A DNA stretch of 64,000 nucleotides from Cupriavidus sp. D39 (GTDB lineage Bacteria > Pseudomonadota > Gammaproteobacteria > Burkholderiales > Burkholderiaceae): the NCBI RefSeq assembly GCF_026627925.1, contig NZ_JAPNLE010000009.1:992001-1056000 (forward strand), given 5' to 3'. The translations under genes were made by a program, and so were the position numbers. Shown here piece by piece: positions 1 to 9,304 of this stretch. The number at the start of each line of letters is the position of its first letter. The stretch's first letter is position 1. The notes beneath the pieces are model-generated. The model did not search any database and was not told the origin of the DNA. It saw nothing but the letters and a program-made list of their open reading frames with translations.

Positions 1-207
1 TCGAACGCCGGCTCCCTTCGGGATCGGTACGCAGACGAATCCGGTCGCAACCAGTCGCTTGTCACCGATGGGTCCGCTTCGAGGGGCATCCCTGCTGATG
101 GCGTTACAGGAAATATACTGGTAGTAGGCTTTTCACCCGCGAGGCGACCCTCATCCGCTGGTGACAGAAAGTTGTCCAAGAGACACGGCAGGGAACTCTG
201 TAGGTAT

Positions 208-227
208 GGCGGCCGCGCGCGGCCGCC
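208..227. repeat. 20-bp perfect palindrome in the leader of the sigma-54 activator gene
   Basis: Bases 208-227 read the same on both strands (GGCGGCCGCG followed by its reverse complement). The palindrome ends one base before the ribosome binding site AGGAG (229-233) of the gene starting at 240. It could be an operator or an mRNA hairpin limiting access to that site. Being pure G+C, it may also be fortuitous in a GC-rich genome. Confidence 0.6.
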
Positions 228-239
228 AGGAGATGCCAA

Positions 240-2278
240 ATGCACAAGACGGGCACGCCGATGGACTGGTTCTCCAGCCCGGATCACGAAGCGAGCATCA
301 TGTCCGCCTGGGAGCACTTGCTCAGTGGGGACGAATCGCGGTCCGCGGACTTGCGCGAGGTTGTCGGCGACTCGTGGCATCGCTGTCTGCATAGCCAGGT
401 CGATCCGGGGGTAAGCCGGGCGCAACCGCCGCTGGACGCGGATCAATTGAAGGAGTGGCGTGCCAGGCATGAACGCCTCGTCAATGCCAGTTCGCCCCTG
501 ATCGAGCAAACGCGGGATTTCCTTGCGCAAACCGGCACCATCATGCTGTTGACCGATCCGGATGGCATGATCCTCCAGCAGGAAGGAGACATGCGCATTA
601 TCGAGCCGGCGGGTGAGGTAGGACTTGTCCCCGGCTGCAACTGGAAGGAACGCAATTGTGGGACCAATGCCATCGGGACTGCCCTGGCATTGCAGCAACC
701 CGTGCAGATCCATGGCGCCGAGCATTTTTGCGCGGGCATAAAGCGCTGGACTTGTTCTGCCTCTGTGATTCGCGATCCGGTGGATGCTGGCGTACTCGGG
801 GTCATTGATGTGTCGGGCCTTGCCCAGACGTATAGTCGGCACAGCCTTGCCCTGACAGTCGCGCTGGCAGGGCGAATCGAGGGCCGCCTCGCCAAGTTTT
901 CGATGGAGCGCCGCCTGCACCTGCTTGATCGCTGCATGGCCTGTTTCGGTTCGGGGCGAAGCGATGGTGTGCTCGTCCTTGATGAGCGGGGGCGCCTGGT
1001 CAAGGCCAATCCGCAGGCCGCTTCCGCCCTAGCGCGGCTAGATGTGCACGCAGTATTGAATGATGCGTTTTCCGTCCCCGGCCTGGACATCGTTGCGAAC
1101 CCTGCCAAGGCCGGGCGTGCTCCCGAGTGGTTAAGCCTGGCACGGGTCGAAACCATCCACGAAGGACGGGACGTGCTTGGGTTCCTGGTCGTCATCCCCG
1201 CCGCCGTGCGTCAGGTCAGGTTGCCACCCACCCTCGGCGTGCGCGACGCTGGCAGCGAAGCAGCACCTGCGTTTAGCAGGGTTGTCGGAAAATGCACGGC
1301 ATTGCGTGCCGCCGTCGCGAAGGCACAGCGGTTGGCACCCTCGAAGGTTCCGGTGCTTCTGCTAGGCGAGACCGGTGTCGGCAAGGAATTGTTTGCCCAG
1401 GGAATCCATCAGGCCAGCGCCTGCGCCGACGGCCCGTTTGTCGCGCTCAATTGCGGCGGGCTATCGCGGGACCTGCTTGCAAGCGAGCTCTTTGGCTATG
1501 CGGATGGTGCCTTCACGGGTGCGCGCAAATCGGGGGCCGCCGGGAAAATCGAGGCCGCGAGCGGCGGCACATTGTTCCTGGATGAAATCGGCGAGATGCC
1601 CCTGGATATCCAGCCCCACTTGCTGCGGGTGCTGGAGGAGGGCGAGATCTATCGTCTCGGCGAGAACTCGCCGCGCAAAGTCGACTTTCGCCTGATCGCG
1701 GCCACGCATCGCAACCTGAGGGACGAAATCGCGGAAGGGAAATTCCGCATGGACTTGTTCTATCGGATTGCCGTGACCACTGTTTCGATACCACCGCTAC
1801 GTGACCGCAAGGACGACCTGCCTGGGCTGATCGCTCACTGGTTGACCCATCTTTGCGAGCGCTACGGCCTACCCGCGACTTCGTTCGACGACGAAGCCTA
1901 TGGGTGCCTTCTAACTTATGATTGGCCAGGTAATGTGCGCGAGCTGCGCAACGCGATTGAAGGCTCCCTGCTGATGGCGCAAGACGATGTGATCACCACG
2001 GACAAGCTGCCACCTGAAATCACTATCGGGTCGATCCTCAGCCGAGGGGTGCTGGGCAGGAAGCGACGCCACCATTCAGCGCAAAAAGCTGTTCACTGGA
2101 AAAGGCCGAAGCCGAATCAATCCGGGAGGCGCTCGCCTACAACGGCGGCAATCTGACCAAAACCGCTTTCCAGTTGGGCATTGCAAAAAGTACCTTATAT
2201 CAAAAGATCCGCAAATATGGGTTGCTCCAAGCTGTGAGTGAAACCCGCGGCAGACAAGGAAGTGGGTTGCTGGAGTGA
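240..2278 (+). pseudogene. sigma-54-dependent activator, AcoR-like, frameshifted just before its HTH
   Basis: This is an enhancer-binding activator that would remodel sigma-54 RNA polymerase holoenzyme. A GAF-type sensor region covers roughly residues 60-200. The AAA+ domain follows, with Walker A GETGVGKE near residue 374, the sigma-54 contact motif GAFTGA near 423 and Walker B FLDEIGEM near 446. The frame opened at 240 ends at 2156 in an unrelated basic tail. A canonical Fis-type helix-turn-helix (GIAKSTLYQKIRKYG) lies in another frame and ends with the TGA at 2276-2278. One base is therefore missing between about 2030 and 2095, where GGGG (2046-2049) and AAAAA (2083-2087) runs occur. The start is supported by AGGAG seven bases upstream. 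The domain order resembles acetoin regulators (AcoR), but no acetoin genes lie in the window, so the target is unknown. Confidence 0.88.
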
Positions 2279-2316
2279 GCCCAGCAGCAAGTCGAGACCG
2301 TACCGCGACAGAATCC

Positions 2317-3072
2317 CTACGCCAATCGCTGAAGCAAATGTGGCGCGGACGATGCCAGCAACGCAACCCCGGAGGCGGCGAGCAGGCTCAACACAATCTT
2401 GCGGAAAGTTGCTTCCGAAATGCCAACATACAGACGCGCGCCCAGGAGAGTGGGAATTAGCATCGCCGGCCCGACGATGGCAAACATCGGCAGCATTTCA
2501 CGTGTCACGATGCCCTTTTCCACGTAGATGGCCATCGTCACAAGCAGCAAGGCGAGATTGAAATTCTGAATGATCGCGCGCTGTTCATCCTTGTCGAATC
2601 CTCGCAACGTGCACCACAGTGTGGGAATTGTGCCGGTGAAGCCCCCGATGCCACCCATGATCCCCCCGACGCCACCCACGATCCCGTCGGCTACCCTCCC
2701 ACCCGCCGTGATCGTCGGCAGGTTTCGTGCCGCAAGCATTGTGGGGCACCACAGCACAAGGAACGTGCCCAGGAGAGCCTTGAAGAGTTGAAGGTCGAGC
2801 GCCGGAAGAATCGCAACGCCAATCGGTATGCCCACCAGGCCGCCGATCAAGAAAGGCAACAGCCTGCCCAGCTTCAATCCTCGGCGCATGGTTACCGCGG
2901 CGATGATCTGCCCCGTCAACGCTCCAAAGACGGCCATTGCCGCGGCCAGTTTTGGATCCAGCGACCAGGCCCAGAACGACATTGCAGTGAGTCCAAAGGC
3001 GAAGCCCGACAGCCCTTGAACGAAGCCCGCAACAATGGCTCCAATTGCAACAACCAAGATCACTGCATCCAT
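2317..3072 (-). CDS. TauE/SafE-family sulfite/anion exporter, integral membrane protein
   Basis: The 251-residue protein is almost entirely hydrophobic, with about eight membrane segments. Its glycine-rich N-terminal motif (GFVQGLSGFAFGL) and the central GGVGGIMGGIGGFTG match the two repeated halves of the TauE/SafE family, putative exporters of sulfite, sulfoacetate or other small anions. It converges on the sigma-54 regulator with 38 bp between stop codons, so it is not in that operon. No other organosulfur gene is immediately adjacent, but SorAB and YeiH lie further along the window. The substrate cannot be read from the sequence. Confidence 0.85.
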   Translation of the reverse strand: MDAVILVVAIGAIVAGFVQGLSGFAFGLTAMSFWAWSLDPKLAAAMAVFGALTGQIIAAVTMRRGLKLGRLLPFLIGGLVGIPIGVAILPALDLQLFKALLGTFLVLWCPTMLAARNLPTITAGGRVADGIVGGVGGIMGGIGGFTGTIPTLWCTLRGFDKDEQRAIIQNFNLALLLVTMAIYVEKGIVTREMLPMFAIVGPAMLIPTLLGARLYVGISEATFRKIVLSLLAASGVALLASSAPHLLQRLA

Positions 3073-3236
3073 GCGTAAAGGCCTATTCTTATTGGGGAGT
3101 CATCTGAGAATGCGCGGTCAATCGATGTAGCCACTGTAGTCGGCCATGTCATCTCCGTGGTTAAATGCCTGGAAATCTATTGTTAAGCTGAACTGAATGA
3201 TCCGAAGCCTGAGACCTTCCAGCGCGACGACCAGCA

Positions 3237-3437
3237 GTTGACACGCACGGGGTGCCCCAGGTGCCCCGCGATTTGCTGGCGCATGCATGCATCTGCATCC
3301 GCGAAAACGATGAGGACGTGACACTGTGGCATGTTCGCCTGCTGGCCGACTGGCAATTCGACAGTGCCCCCGTCGCCCTTCTGGTTGCGACGCGCAAGGG
3401 CCCCACCGCCCGCGTGCAGGCGCTTCTGCAAACGTGA
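3237..3437 (+). pseudogene. LysR-family regulator remnant, effector domain with internal deletion
   Basis: The translated segment VDTHGVPQVPRDLLAHACI resembles the mid effector domain of LysR regulators (usual form 'YL..HG.P..P.DL..H.CI'). It then jumps to LLADWQFDSAPVALLVATRK, followed by a typical LysR C-terminus (ARVQALLQT, stop at 3435-3437). The roughly 60-80 residues normally between these motifs are missing, and no N-terminal helix-turn-helix exists upstream. I read it as a dead fragment. The identification rests on family motifs alone. Confidence 0.45.
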
Positions 3438-3753
3438 GCGCATTGTAGGTGGCTCATTGACCTCTCGCGAGAGGTCCTGATCTTAGCCCCCGCTTTGGCG
3501 CGCTCTCGACCATCACGGCGATGGCCACCGGCGAGCTGAGCTCGAACCGCTCGTACGCGGTGATGCCGGCCTCACGCAGGTGCCGGTCGGCCTGCTTGTA
3601 TCCAAATATCTTCTTTGGATTAAAGAAAGACTTGGATGGTTTATCTTTGCGCCGGCGTGACCCACACTTCCGCATACGCTCCCCTAACGGCTCTGGTGCA
3701 AATCGTGGGGGCCGGTGGGTGATGCTCGGGTTTTTGACTAGCGCGAGCCCGCA

Positions 3754-3925
3754 ATGAGTACGCTGAGAGCCATCGACTGGTTGTTCAACAGGTGGCACTT
3801 CGACCGCGAAGTCATCGTCCTGTGCGTGTGCTGGTACATGCGTTACAAGATCAGCCTTAAAGGCGATCAAAAGGCTAGAGCTCGCTCCAAAGACCATTAC
3901 GCTGGACGGTTACGTGGCGTCCAAG
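3754..3925 (+). mobile_element. IS6-family transposase relic with internal deletion
   Basis: Codons from 3754 encode FNRWHFDREVIVLCVCWYMR, matching the conserved start of IS6/IS26-type transposases (RHFDREVIVLCVRWYLRYKL). About 10 bp after homology is lost, the segment 3866-3925 encodes AIKRLELAPKTITLDGYVAS in another frame, matching a later part of the same family (TITLDGYAASHRAV). The intervening catalytic DDE region is gone, so the element is dead. No terminal inverted repeats were found on either side. Confidence 0.65.
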
Positions 3926-3986
3926 TCTATCAACTTGCCGTCTGAGCGAGCTCGCGCCCGTTTGGCTGATCATTGGGAATTTCATC

Positions 3987-4889
3987 ATGAAAATTGGATT
4001 TGTAGGACTTGGCTCGATGGGTGCCGCGATTGCGATTAACCTGATCGAGTCCGGGCATGACGTACATGTCTTCAATCGCAATCCCGCCCGCGCCGAACCT
4101 CTGCGTGCGGCAGGTGCTAGCATCGCGACAAGTCCTGCGCAGGCGGCGATGTCGGCCGACGTCGTGTTCACGATGGTGTCCGACGACGCCGCGCACGTAG
4201 CGGTCACCTTCGGCGAGGCGGGTATCGCCACAACGCTGAAACCGGGCGCGTTGCACATCTCGATGAGTACCATCAGTGTGGCAACCGCACAGGACCACGC
4301 AGCCACGTACCGCGGAGCCGGTCTTGGCTTCGTGTCGGCACCAGTGTTTGGCCGGCCCGATGCAGCGGCGGCGCGCAAGCTGTTCATTATGGCCGCTGGT
4401 GCGGATGAGCACCTCAAGGTTGCCGTGCCGCTTCTTGAGCTGCTTGGGCAGTCGGTCGGCATTGTCGGCGAGGATCCTTCTCAGGCCAACCTGGTCAAGC
4501 TCATCGGTAATTTCATGCTGTCCGTGATTATCGAGACATTAGGCGAGGCATGTGCGGTTGCGGGCAAGGCGGGCCTTGACCCTATGCGCCTCGTTGAATT
4601 GTTGACGAGCGCAAATTTCAATGCGCCGCCGTACAAGATCTATGGCCCGCTGATCGCATCGCAACGATTCCAGCCGCCTGGCTTCTCGTTGCCGCTTGGC
4701 CAGAAGGACAACCGCCTGATGCTCGCGGCCGCCGAGGCGCTTGGCGTTCCCCTACCGCTTGCGAGCCTTGTCCATGACCGATTCTTGAGCTTACGCTCAC
4801 AAGGTATCGGCGCTGAGCATGACTGGTCCGCGATTGCGCTTTGTGCCTTGACCGACGCGGGCTTGAGCAAACAACTCTACGGCGGCTGA
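3987..4889 (+). CDS. NAD(P)-dependent beta-hydroxyacid dehydrogenase (3-hydroxyisobutyrate dehydrogenase family)
   Basis: This 300-residue cytosolic oxidoreductase would interconvert a beta-hydroxyacid and its semialdehyde or keto form. The N-terminus carries the Rossmann signature GFVGLGSMG, residues 110-130 hold SAPVFGRPDAA (substrate loop, family form DAPVSGG), and the catalytic lysine lies in NLVKLIGNFML near residue 173. Length and motif order fit 3-hydroxyisobutyrate, tartronate-semialdehyde or glyoxylate reductases, and I cannot separate these. Nearly 300 bp separate it from the next gene on the same strand, an SDR, so co-transcription is uncertain. The region upstream is an IS and LysR graveyard, which may have left it without its original promoter. 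Confidence 0.85.
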   Translation: MKIGFVGLGSMGAAIAINLIESGHDVHVFNRNPARAEPLRAAGASIATSPAQAAMSADVVFTMVSDDAAHVAVTFGEAGIATTLKPGALHISMSTISVATAQDHAATYRGAGLGFVSAPVFGRPDAAAARKLFIMAAGADEHLKVAVPLLELLGQSVGIVGEDPSQANLVKLIGNFMLSVIIETLGEACAVAGKAGLDPMRLVELLTSANFNAPPYKIYGPLIASQRFQPPGFSLPLGQKDNRLMLAAAEALGVPLPLASLVHDRFLSLRSQGIGAEHDWSAIALCALTDAGLSKQLYGG

Positions 4890-5182
4890 GCGTAGTCGAT
4901 ATGAGGCGGCTTGCCTGGGAAACCGCGGTTCTTTCTAAGGTGCCGTCCCGGCTTGTGGTGCAATTCAGCACGGGGCGGGAAGCCGCCCGTTTCTGGAGCC
5001 GAGCTTGTAACGTAGCTACCCACGCACGAAAAGGACTAAAACTTCGCGATCAAGGTGGCGCCCGTTGAACAACCTGTCGATGTCTTTGCGTTTGCCCATC
5101 GGCTCGCGCTCTCCAAAGTATCAGACCGGCACGTCCGAATTGCACCGCAACCCCGGCAGCCAAGAACAATGAAGGACCATTG

Positions 5183-6037
5183 ATGACACACTTTGCGTTC
5201 ACGCCCGGATCCGTCGCCGTTATCACGGGCGGGGCTGCCGGCATTGGGCTCGCCGCTGCCAAGCGGTTCGCGCAGCGCGGACTTCGCGTCTGCATCGCTG
5301 ATCTCCGCGCGGACCGACTCGCTCGCGCGGCCCAAGAGGTCGCCGTTCTTGCGGCCAACGGAACAGCCGACGTGATGGCGTTCGAGACGGACGTCAGCCG
5401 CCTCGAAGACCTGCGTCGGCTCGAAGCTGCAGTCCAGGATCGTTTCGGCGGCACAGATGTACTCGTGAACAACGCCGGCATTCAGCCTGGCAGCGGCCTG
5501 TTCGGGCCCGGCGCGAACTGGGAACGGGTGCTTGACATCAACCTGTGGGGCGTCATCCGCGGCACGCAGACCTTTGTGCCCGCAATGATCGCGCGCGGAC
5601 GCCCGGGTCTGGTCATTAACACCGGTTCGAAGCAGGGCATCACCACGCCGCCTGGCGACCCGGCCTATAACGTCTCCAAAGCTGGCCTGAAGGCCTTTAC
5701 CGAGGCGCTACAGCACGAGCTGCGCAATACGCCGAACTGCCGGATCAGCGCTCATTTGCTGATTCCGGGTTTTGTTTTCACGGATCTTGCTGCCCGAGGT
5801 CGTACCGAGAAGCCGGCCGGTGCCTGGACGCCAGAGCAAACCATCGATTTCATGATGGACCGGTTGGGGGCCGGTGACTTCTACATTCTCTGTCCCGACA
5901 ACGATGTGCCGCGTTCGCTCGACGAGCGACGCATCCTCTGGGCTGCAAGAGATATTGTCGAGAACCGGCCGCCGCTTTCGCGCTGGCATCCGGATTACGC
6001 GAAGGCATTCGAGGTCTTCAGCCAGAAGACAGACTGA
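5183..6037 (+). CDS. short-chain dehydrogenase/reductase (SDR)
   Basis: The protein is a classical SDR of 284 residues. It has the coenzyme motif TGGAAGIG near residue 14, NNAG near 97 and the active-site YNVSK near 160, followed by a longer than usual C-terminal arm. I use ATG 5183, preceded by the ribosome binding site GAAGGA at 5171-5176; a TTG lies one codon upstream. It follows the beta-hydroxyacid dehydrogenase on the same strand. The alcohol substrate is unknown. Confidence 0.85.
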   Translation: MTHFAFTPGSVAVITGGAAGIGLAAAKRFAQRGLRVCIADLRADRLARAAQEVAVLAANGTADVMAFETDVSRLEDLRRLEAAVQDRFGGTDVLVNNAGIQPGSGLFGPGANWERVLDINLWGVIRGTQTFVPAMIARGRPGLVINTGSKQGITTPPGDPAYNVSKAGLKAFTEALQHELRNTPNCRISAHLLIPGFVFTDLAARGRTEKPAGAWTPEQTIDFMMDRLGAGDFYILCPDNDVPRSLDERRILWAARDIVENRPPLSRWHPDYAKAFEVFSQKTD

Positions 6038-6240
6038 TGATCGATTGCGCTGTACGTCGAATCCGACGACAGCGAGCTATGTGCCGCTGCCGTGTCGAGC
6101 GCGCAAACACGCAGGACATTGCTGCCCGCTGCGGTCCACGGCTACTCGGCGCTGCTATGGGACAGCATCAATGGCGCCGGCGCCTGGGAGACAAATCCCT
6201 GGAGATGGGTGGTGGCGCTCGGGAGGCCCAACGAATGACG

Positions 6241-6494
6241 CTATTCGTTTCTGAGATCCATCCCAAGGCCACCGGCCAACTCACAGTCAATGACACCGGC
6301 TGCATATGCGAACAGCCATGCTTCCGCTTCCTCGGCCGTCTTGGGGGCTGGATCCAGTCCGGCGTAAATCGAACCCCGACACTCTGATCCAGACCGGAAA
6401 TCTGCACCCGGCCATAGTGTTCACCAGCATTGACGGCATCTGGCATGACAAGCCTAACCTTGAACCCTTTGTACGACTGTTCTCTTTCGCGCAT
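6241..6494 (-). pseudogene. small conserved-type hypothetical protein, frameshifted
   Basis: Two overlapping reading frames join into one plausible small protein of about 84 residues. The first frame starts at 6494 with MREREQSYKGFKVRLVMPDA and includes GEHYGRVQISG. The second frame, entered near 6375-6400, gives GLDPAPKTAEEAEAWLFAYA and ends VIDCELAGGLGMDLRNE with a stop at 6241-6243. The 'TAEEAEAWLFAYA' ending resembles small uncharacterised proteins I associate with Burkholderiales genomes. A single missing base reconciles the frames. The function is unknown. Confidence 0.45.
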
Positions 6495-6895
6495 GCGAAT
6501 CTCCAGGAATGTGAGACGAGCCTAGCACCAGCATCACGCGTGAAGTTGAGCCGAGTCAAGTCACATCAATGCCAGTTTGTGGACGCGGCAGCACAACGGT
6601 TCATCGAATTGACCCGCCGGGACTGGCGGATTGGAGAATGAGGTGAGCACGTATCTCGCGGTGAATGAGATTGCCATGCACCGGGAGCCGTCACCAGACC
6701 GAGTCCGCGACTTGTGCGTGCAACTGCGCACTCAAGTGCATTGGCGAAGACGTCAGCGCGGCTCCGGCAGCCACATTGCGGCCGGAGCAAACCAGTCCTG
6801 ATAGGCTCCAATAGTGGAGGCCCTCCTCTTCTCATCAATACTTCTTACTGATCGCAACTTGATCAGATGCCTCTATTGGCAGCCTGCCGAGGTAC
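6495..6895. other. intergenic region, no gene recognised
   Basis: About 400 bp between the small hypothetical gene and the 3' end of the AraC gene. Short open frames exist on both strands, but none has a recognisable domain. Near the AraC end, CTGATC and GATCAG form a 6-bp inverted repeat around 6848-6866, too weak to call a terminator. Confidence 0.5.
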
Positions 6896-7939
6896 TCACC
6901 CGTCACGGTCCATGAAGGGTGGTGCAGCCTGGCCTGCCATCCGCTTGCGCCAGTCCGTGGCGCTGCAGCCAAAAGCGGTGTGGAACCAGTGGCTGAAGCT
7001 GCTTTGCGCCGAAAAGCCCAACAGGCTGGCAACCTCGGCGACCGGCAGGTCGCTCTCTTTCAGGTGGCACATCACCAGTTCCGAGCGCACCTGGCTAAGC
7101 AGGGCTGAGAATGTCAGCCCTTCCGCGCTGAGGTAGCGGTGCAGCGTGCGGCGATCGATGCGAAGAAGAAGCGCCACCTGCTGGGTAGTGCAGCGCCCTC
7201 CCGGGAGCAAGGCCAGCATCAGTTCCCGGCATGATTCGCGGACGCCTTCATCGCGGCGCCGCAGCGCCGCCTCAAGGTAGTCCCGTGCGAAACGCGCAGC
7301 GCCCGGATTGTCAGGCGTGCGCGGCATCAGCAGATCGGCCGCCGCGCAGACCAGCCCGTTGAATGGCTGATTGAACTTCGGGCTGCGGCCGAAGAAGGCG
7401 CGGTGGGCCGACACGTCGACCGGCGGGCGATGCGTGAAGCAAACCTCCAGCGGCCGCCACCGGGGCCCGATCAGTTCGCGCAGGGTGCGGAACTTCACGC
7501 CGACCGCCAGTTCCATTGCCTGCCGCGTGGCCAGTCCGGGGCTGGGCAGAAGATCTTCGCGGATGATGACGGCCTGCCCGGCATCCTCGATGCGGGTGAT
7601 CAGCGTGGCGCTAAGCAGCTTCAGGTAGCGGCACAAGGTATCGAGCGCCTGCCGTGGGGTAGGCTCTTCCTTCAGCACCAGGCTGATGGGCCCCAGGTTA
7701 GAGAAGGTGCGCCGCGCCGCCAGCCGCAGGGCAAGGTCTTCCACGCCGGTAGCGCGCGCGGTGACTTCGAGCAATTCGCGCACGGCGTGGCTGGGGATGA
7801 GCGTCTCAGGGTTTTCGAGCAGCCGTGCTGACAGCCCCACTCCTCGCAGGAAAGCGTAGGGATCGCGCCCGAGCGACTCCATCAGCTCGATGTAGCCGTT
7901 CAGGCTGGCACTGCGAATCAGTTTATCGACGTGTTGCAT
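6896..7939 (-). CDS. AraC-family regulator with PF12625-type N-terminal domain
   Basis: This is a 347-residue transcription factor. Residues 1-200 match the 'arabinose-binding' N-terminal domain of OruR/ArgR-like AraC proteins (opening MQHVDKLIRSASLNGYIEL, then FSNLGPISLVLKEEPTPRQA). The last 90 residues form the double helix-turn-helix (LLRIDRRTLHRYLSAEGLTF and VASLLGFSAQSSFSHWF). I start it at ATG 7939 inside a longer open frame, because the upstream part is out-of-frame debris of a truncated ligase gene. Cognate AraC genes of the same subtype lie at 12290 and, as a fragment, at 10653. It probably controls the Bug-receptor and ligase genes beside it. Confidence 0.85.
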   Translation of the reverse strand: MQHVDKLIRSASLNGYIELMESLGRDPYAFLRGVGLSARLLENPETLIPSHAVRELLEVTARATGVEDLALRLAARRTFSNLGPISLVLKEEPTPRQALDTLCRYLKLLSATLITRIEDAGQAVIIREDLLPSPGLATRQAMELAVGVKFRTLRELIGPRWRPLEVCFTHRPPVDVSAHRAFFGRSPKFNQPFNGLVCAAADLLMPRTPDNPGAARFARDYLEAALRRRDEGVRESCRELMLALLPGGRCTTQQVALLLRIDRRTLHRYLSAEGLTFSALLSQVRSELVMCHLKESDLPVAEVASLLGFSAQSSFSHWFHTAFGCSATDWRKRMAGQAAPPFMDRDG

Positions 7940-9304
7940 AGGTTCCGCCAACGCCCCGGAGCACCACGACGCCCCAATAACCCTTGAATACCTGCGGTCC
8001 GCTGACGATGATTTCACCGACTTCCCCGACCGGCAGTACCGTGAGCGTCGTCGGGTCGACCACGCGGGCTTCAGTGTTGAAGGTCGGCAGACCGAGACAT
8101 TGCTGCTTATGCCGATGGCTCGGATTGTTGTGTGTGGCGGCCATTGTTTCCGACAGGCCGTATCCTTCCAGGTAACTGAGCCCGAACTGTTGGTCCAGAC
8201 GTTCAGCAACCGCTTGCGGCATGGCCGCCCCTCCCCGCCAACGTGGCGCAGGGTCGTGAGATTGAATCGCTCAAGATTCGCGCTGGCAAGGAGGTCGATC
8301 ACCATGGTCGGATTGCCCATCCAGTGTGTAACCCCATGCTGCGAGATGAGCTGGCCCGCCGTGTCGCGGTCCCAGCGGGGCAGCATCACAATCGTGGCCC
8401 CGCAGTAGATCGGTGCGTTCATGCCATGCTGCATGCCGCTCACGTGAAACAACGGCAGTACCGAAAGTACAACCGATTCGGCCCCGCATGCCGACCAGAG
8501 GCAGTTGCCGATCGCGTTATGCATGACGGATCGATGCGTATGGATGCAACCTTTGGGAGCGCCCGTGGTGCCGGAGGTATAGGGCATGACAGCCATGTCG
8601 TCGACTTCGGCGTCATGCCGTGCAGGGACATACCGTGCCGCAAGCGCATCGGACCAAAGCGATACCTTGCCGGCAGCCCACACAGGCAGCTCATACGCCT
8701 GCGTCATCCACGCCGGCAGCGAAGGCCCGGGCGCAGCATCGACATCAGGTAGTCCGTCCGCATAGCGGGTCACCAGCACGCGTTGAAGATGGCCAGCCGA
8801 CAGCAGGTCCGCGCTAATGCCCGTTTCGAAGGCGTCCGCTGCACACACGACCATCCGAGCCTCGCTGTCCGTCACGTAATGATGGAACTCGTCAGCCTTG
8901 TTCATTGGGTTGACCGGCACAACAACCGCCCCGGCGCGCAGGATTGCGTAGTAGGCAACGATGAACTGCGGGCAGTTCTGCATATACAGCAACACCCGAT
9001 CGCCTTTCCCGACGCCGGCTTCATGCTGAAGCCATCCGGCAATCGCCAAGGCTTGCGCATGCAGATCGCGAAAGCTGAGCGCATAGCCATAGCAGTGAAT
9101 TGCGGTCTTGTGCGGGAAACGCTGCGCAGTGACTTCCAGGTTGTACCAGAGGGACGTTTCCGGCGACACAATCCCGGTGGATCCCTTGCCGGAATCTACG
9201 TGTGCCGGCGGAAAGTCCTGCCTTGTGTGCAACATCGCTTGCTCCCCCACGTCCTTGACACTCTGTCTGAGCCCCGGCCATCGTTTCGGCGTCTGAATCA
9301 TCAT
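7923..9304 (-). pseudogene. AMP-forming acyl-CoA ligase, frameshifted and missing its C-terminal domain
   Basis: The adenylate-forming fold is recognisable from residue 40 on, with the P-loop YTSGTTGAPKG near residue 265 and LPLFHVSGM near 305. Around 8226-8238 the frame breaks (HVGGEGRPCR instead of the expected HVGGGGAAM form), next to two CCCC runs on the plus strand. In the next frame it continues through GYGLSETMAATHN and VGEIIVSGPQVFKGYWG. Homology stops at about 7970. The hinge and the mobile C-terminal domain with the catalytic lysine, about 100 residues, are absent, and the sequence runs straight into the AraC start. Even with the frameshift repaired it could not complete thioester formation. 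The start overlaps the stop of the upstream Bug gene (ATGA), indicating former translational coupling. Confidence 0.8.

Larger units (their letters stand above)
3073..3986. other. decayed intergenic region without an intact gene
   Basis: This 0.9 kb stretch holds a LysR effector-domain remnant (3237-3437) and two collinear pieces of an IS6-family transposase (3754-3925), described separately. Open frames between about 3450 and 3750 on both strands gave no recognisable domain and lack convincing ribosome binding sites. The pattern is that of an insertion and deletion scar between two unrelated gene blocks. Confidence 0.6.

Noticed and set aside
1..135. Minus-strand open frame running off the left edge (reads YYQYISCNAISRDAP and GDKRLVATGFVCVPIPKGAG)
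   Set aside because: It looks protein-like and may be the far end of a gene, but it has no start codon in the window after the stop near 138 and I could not place it in a family.
6037..6387. Plus-strand frame of 116 codons after the SDR gene
   Set aside because: No domain, no ribosome binding site, and the minus strand here encodes a more convincing small protein.
6896..9304. An 802-residue fusion of acyl-CoA ligase and AraC regulator
   Set aside because: The middle part (about 8225 to 7940) is out-of-frame ligase sequence; the true ligase frame lies elsewhere and the AraC protein has its own ATG at 7939.
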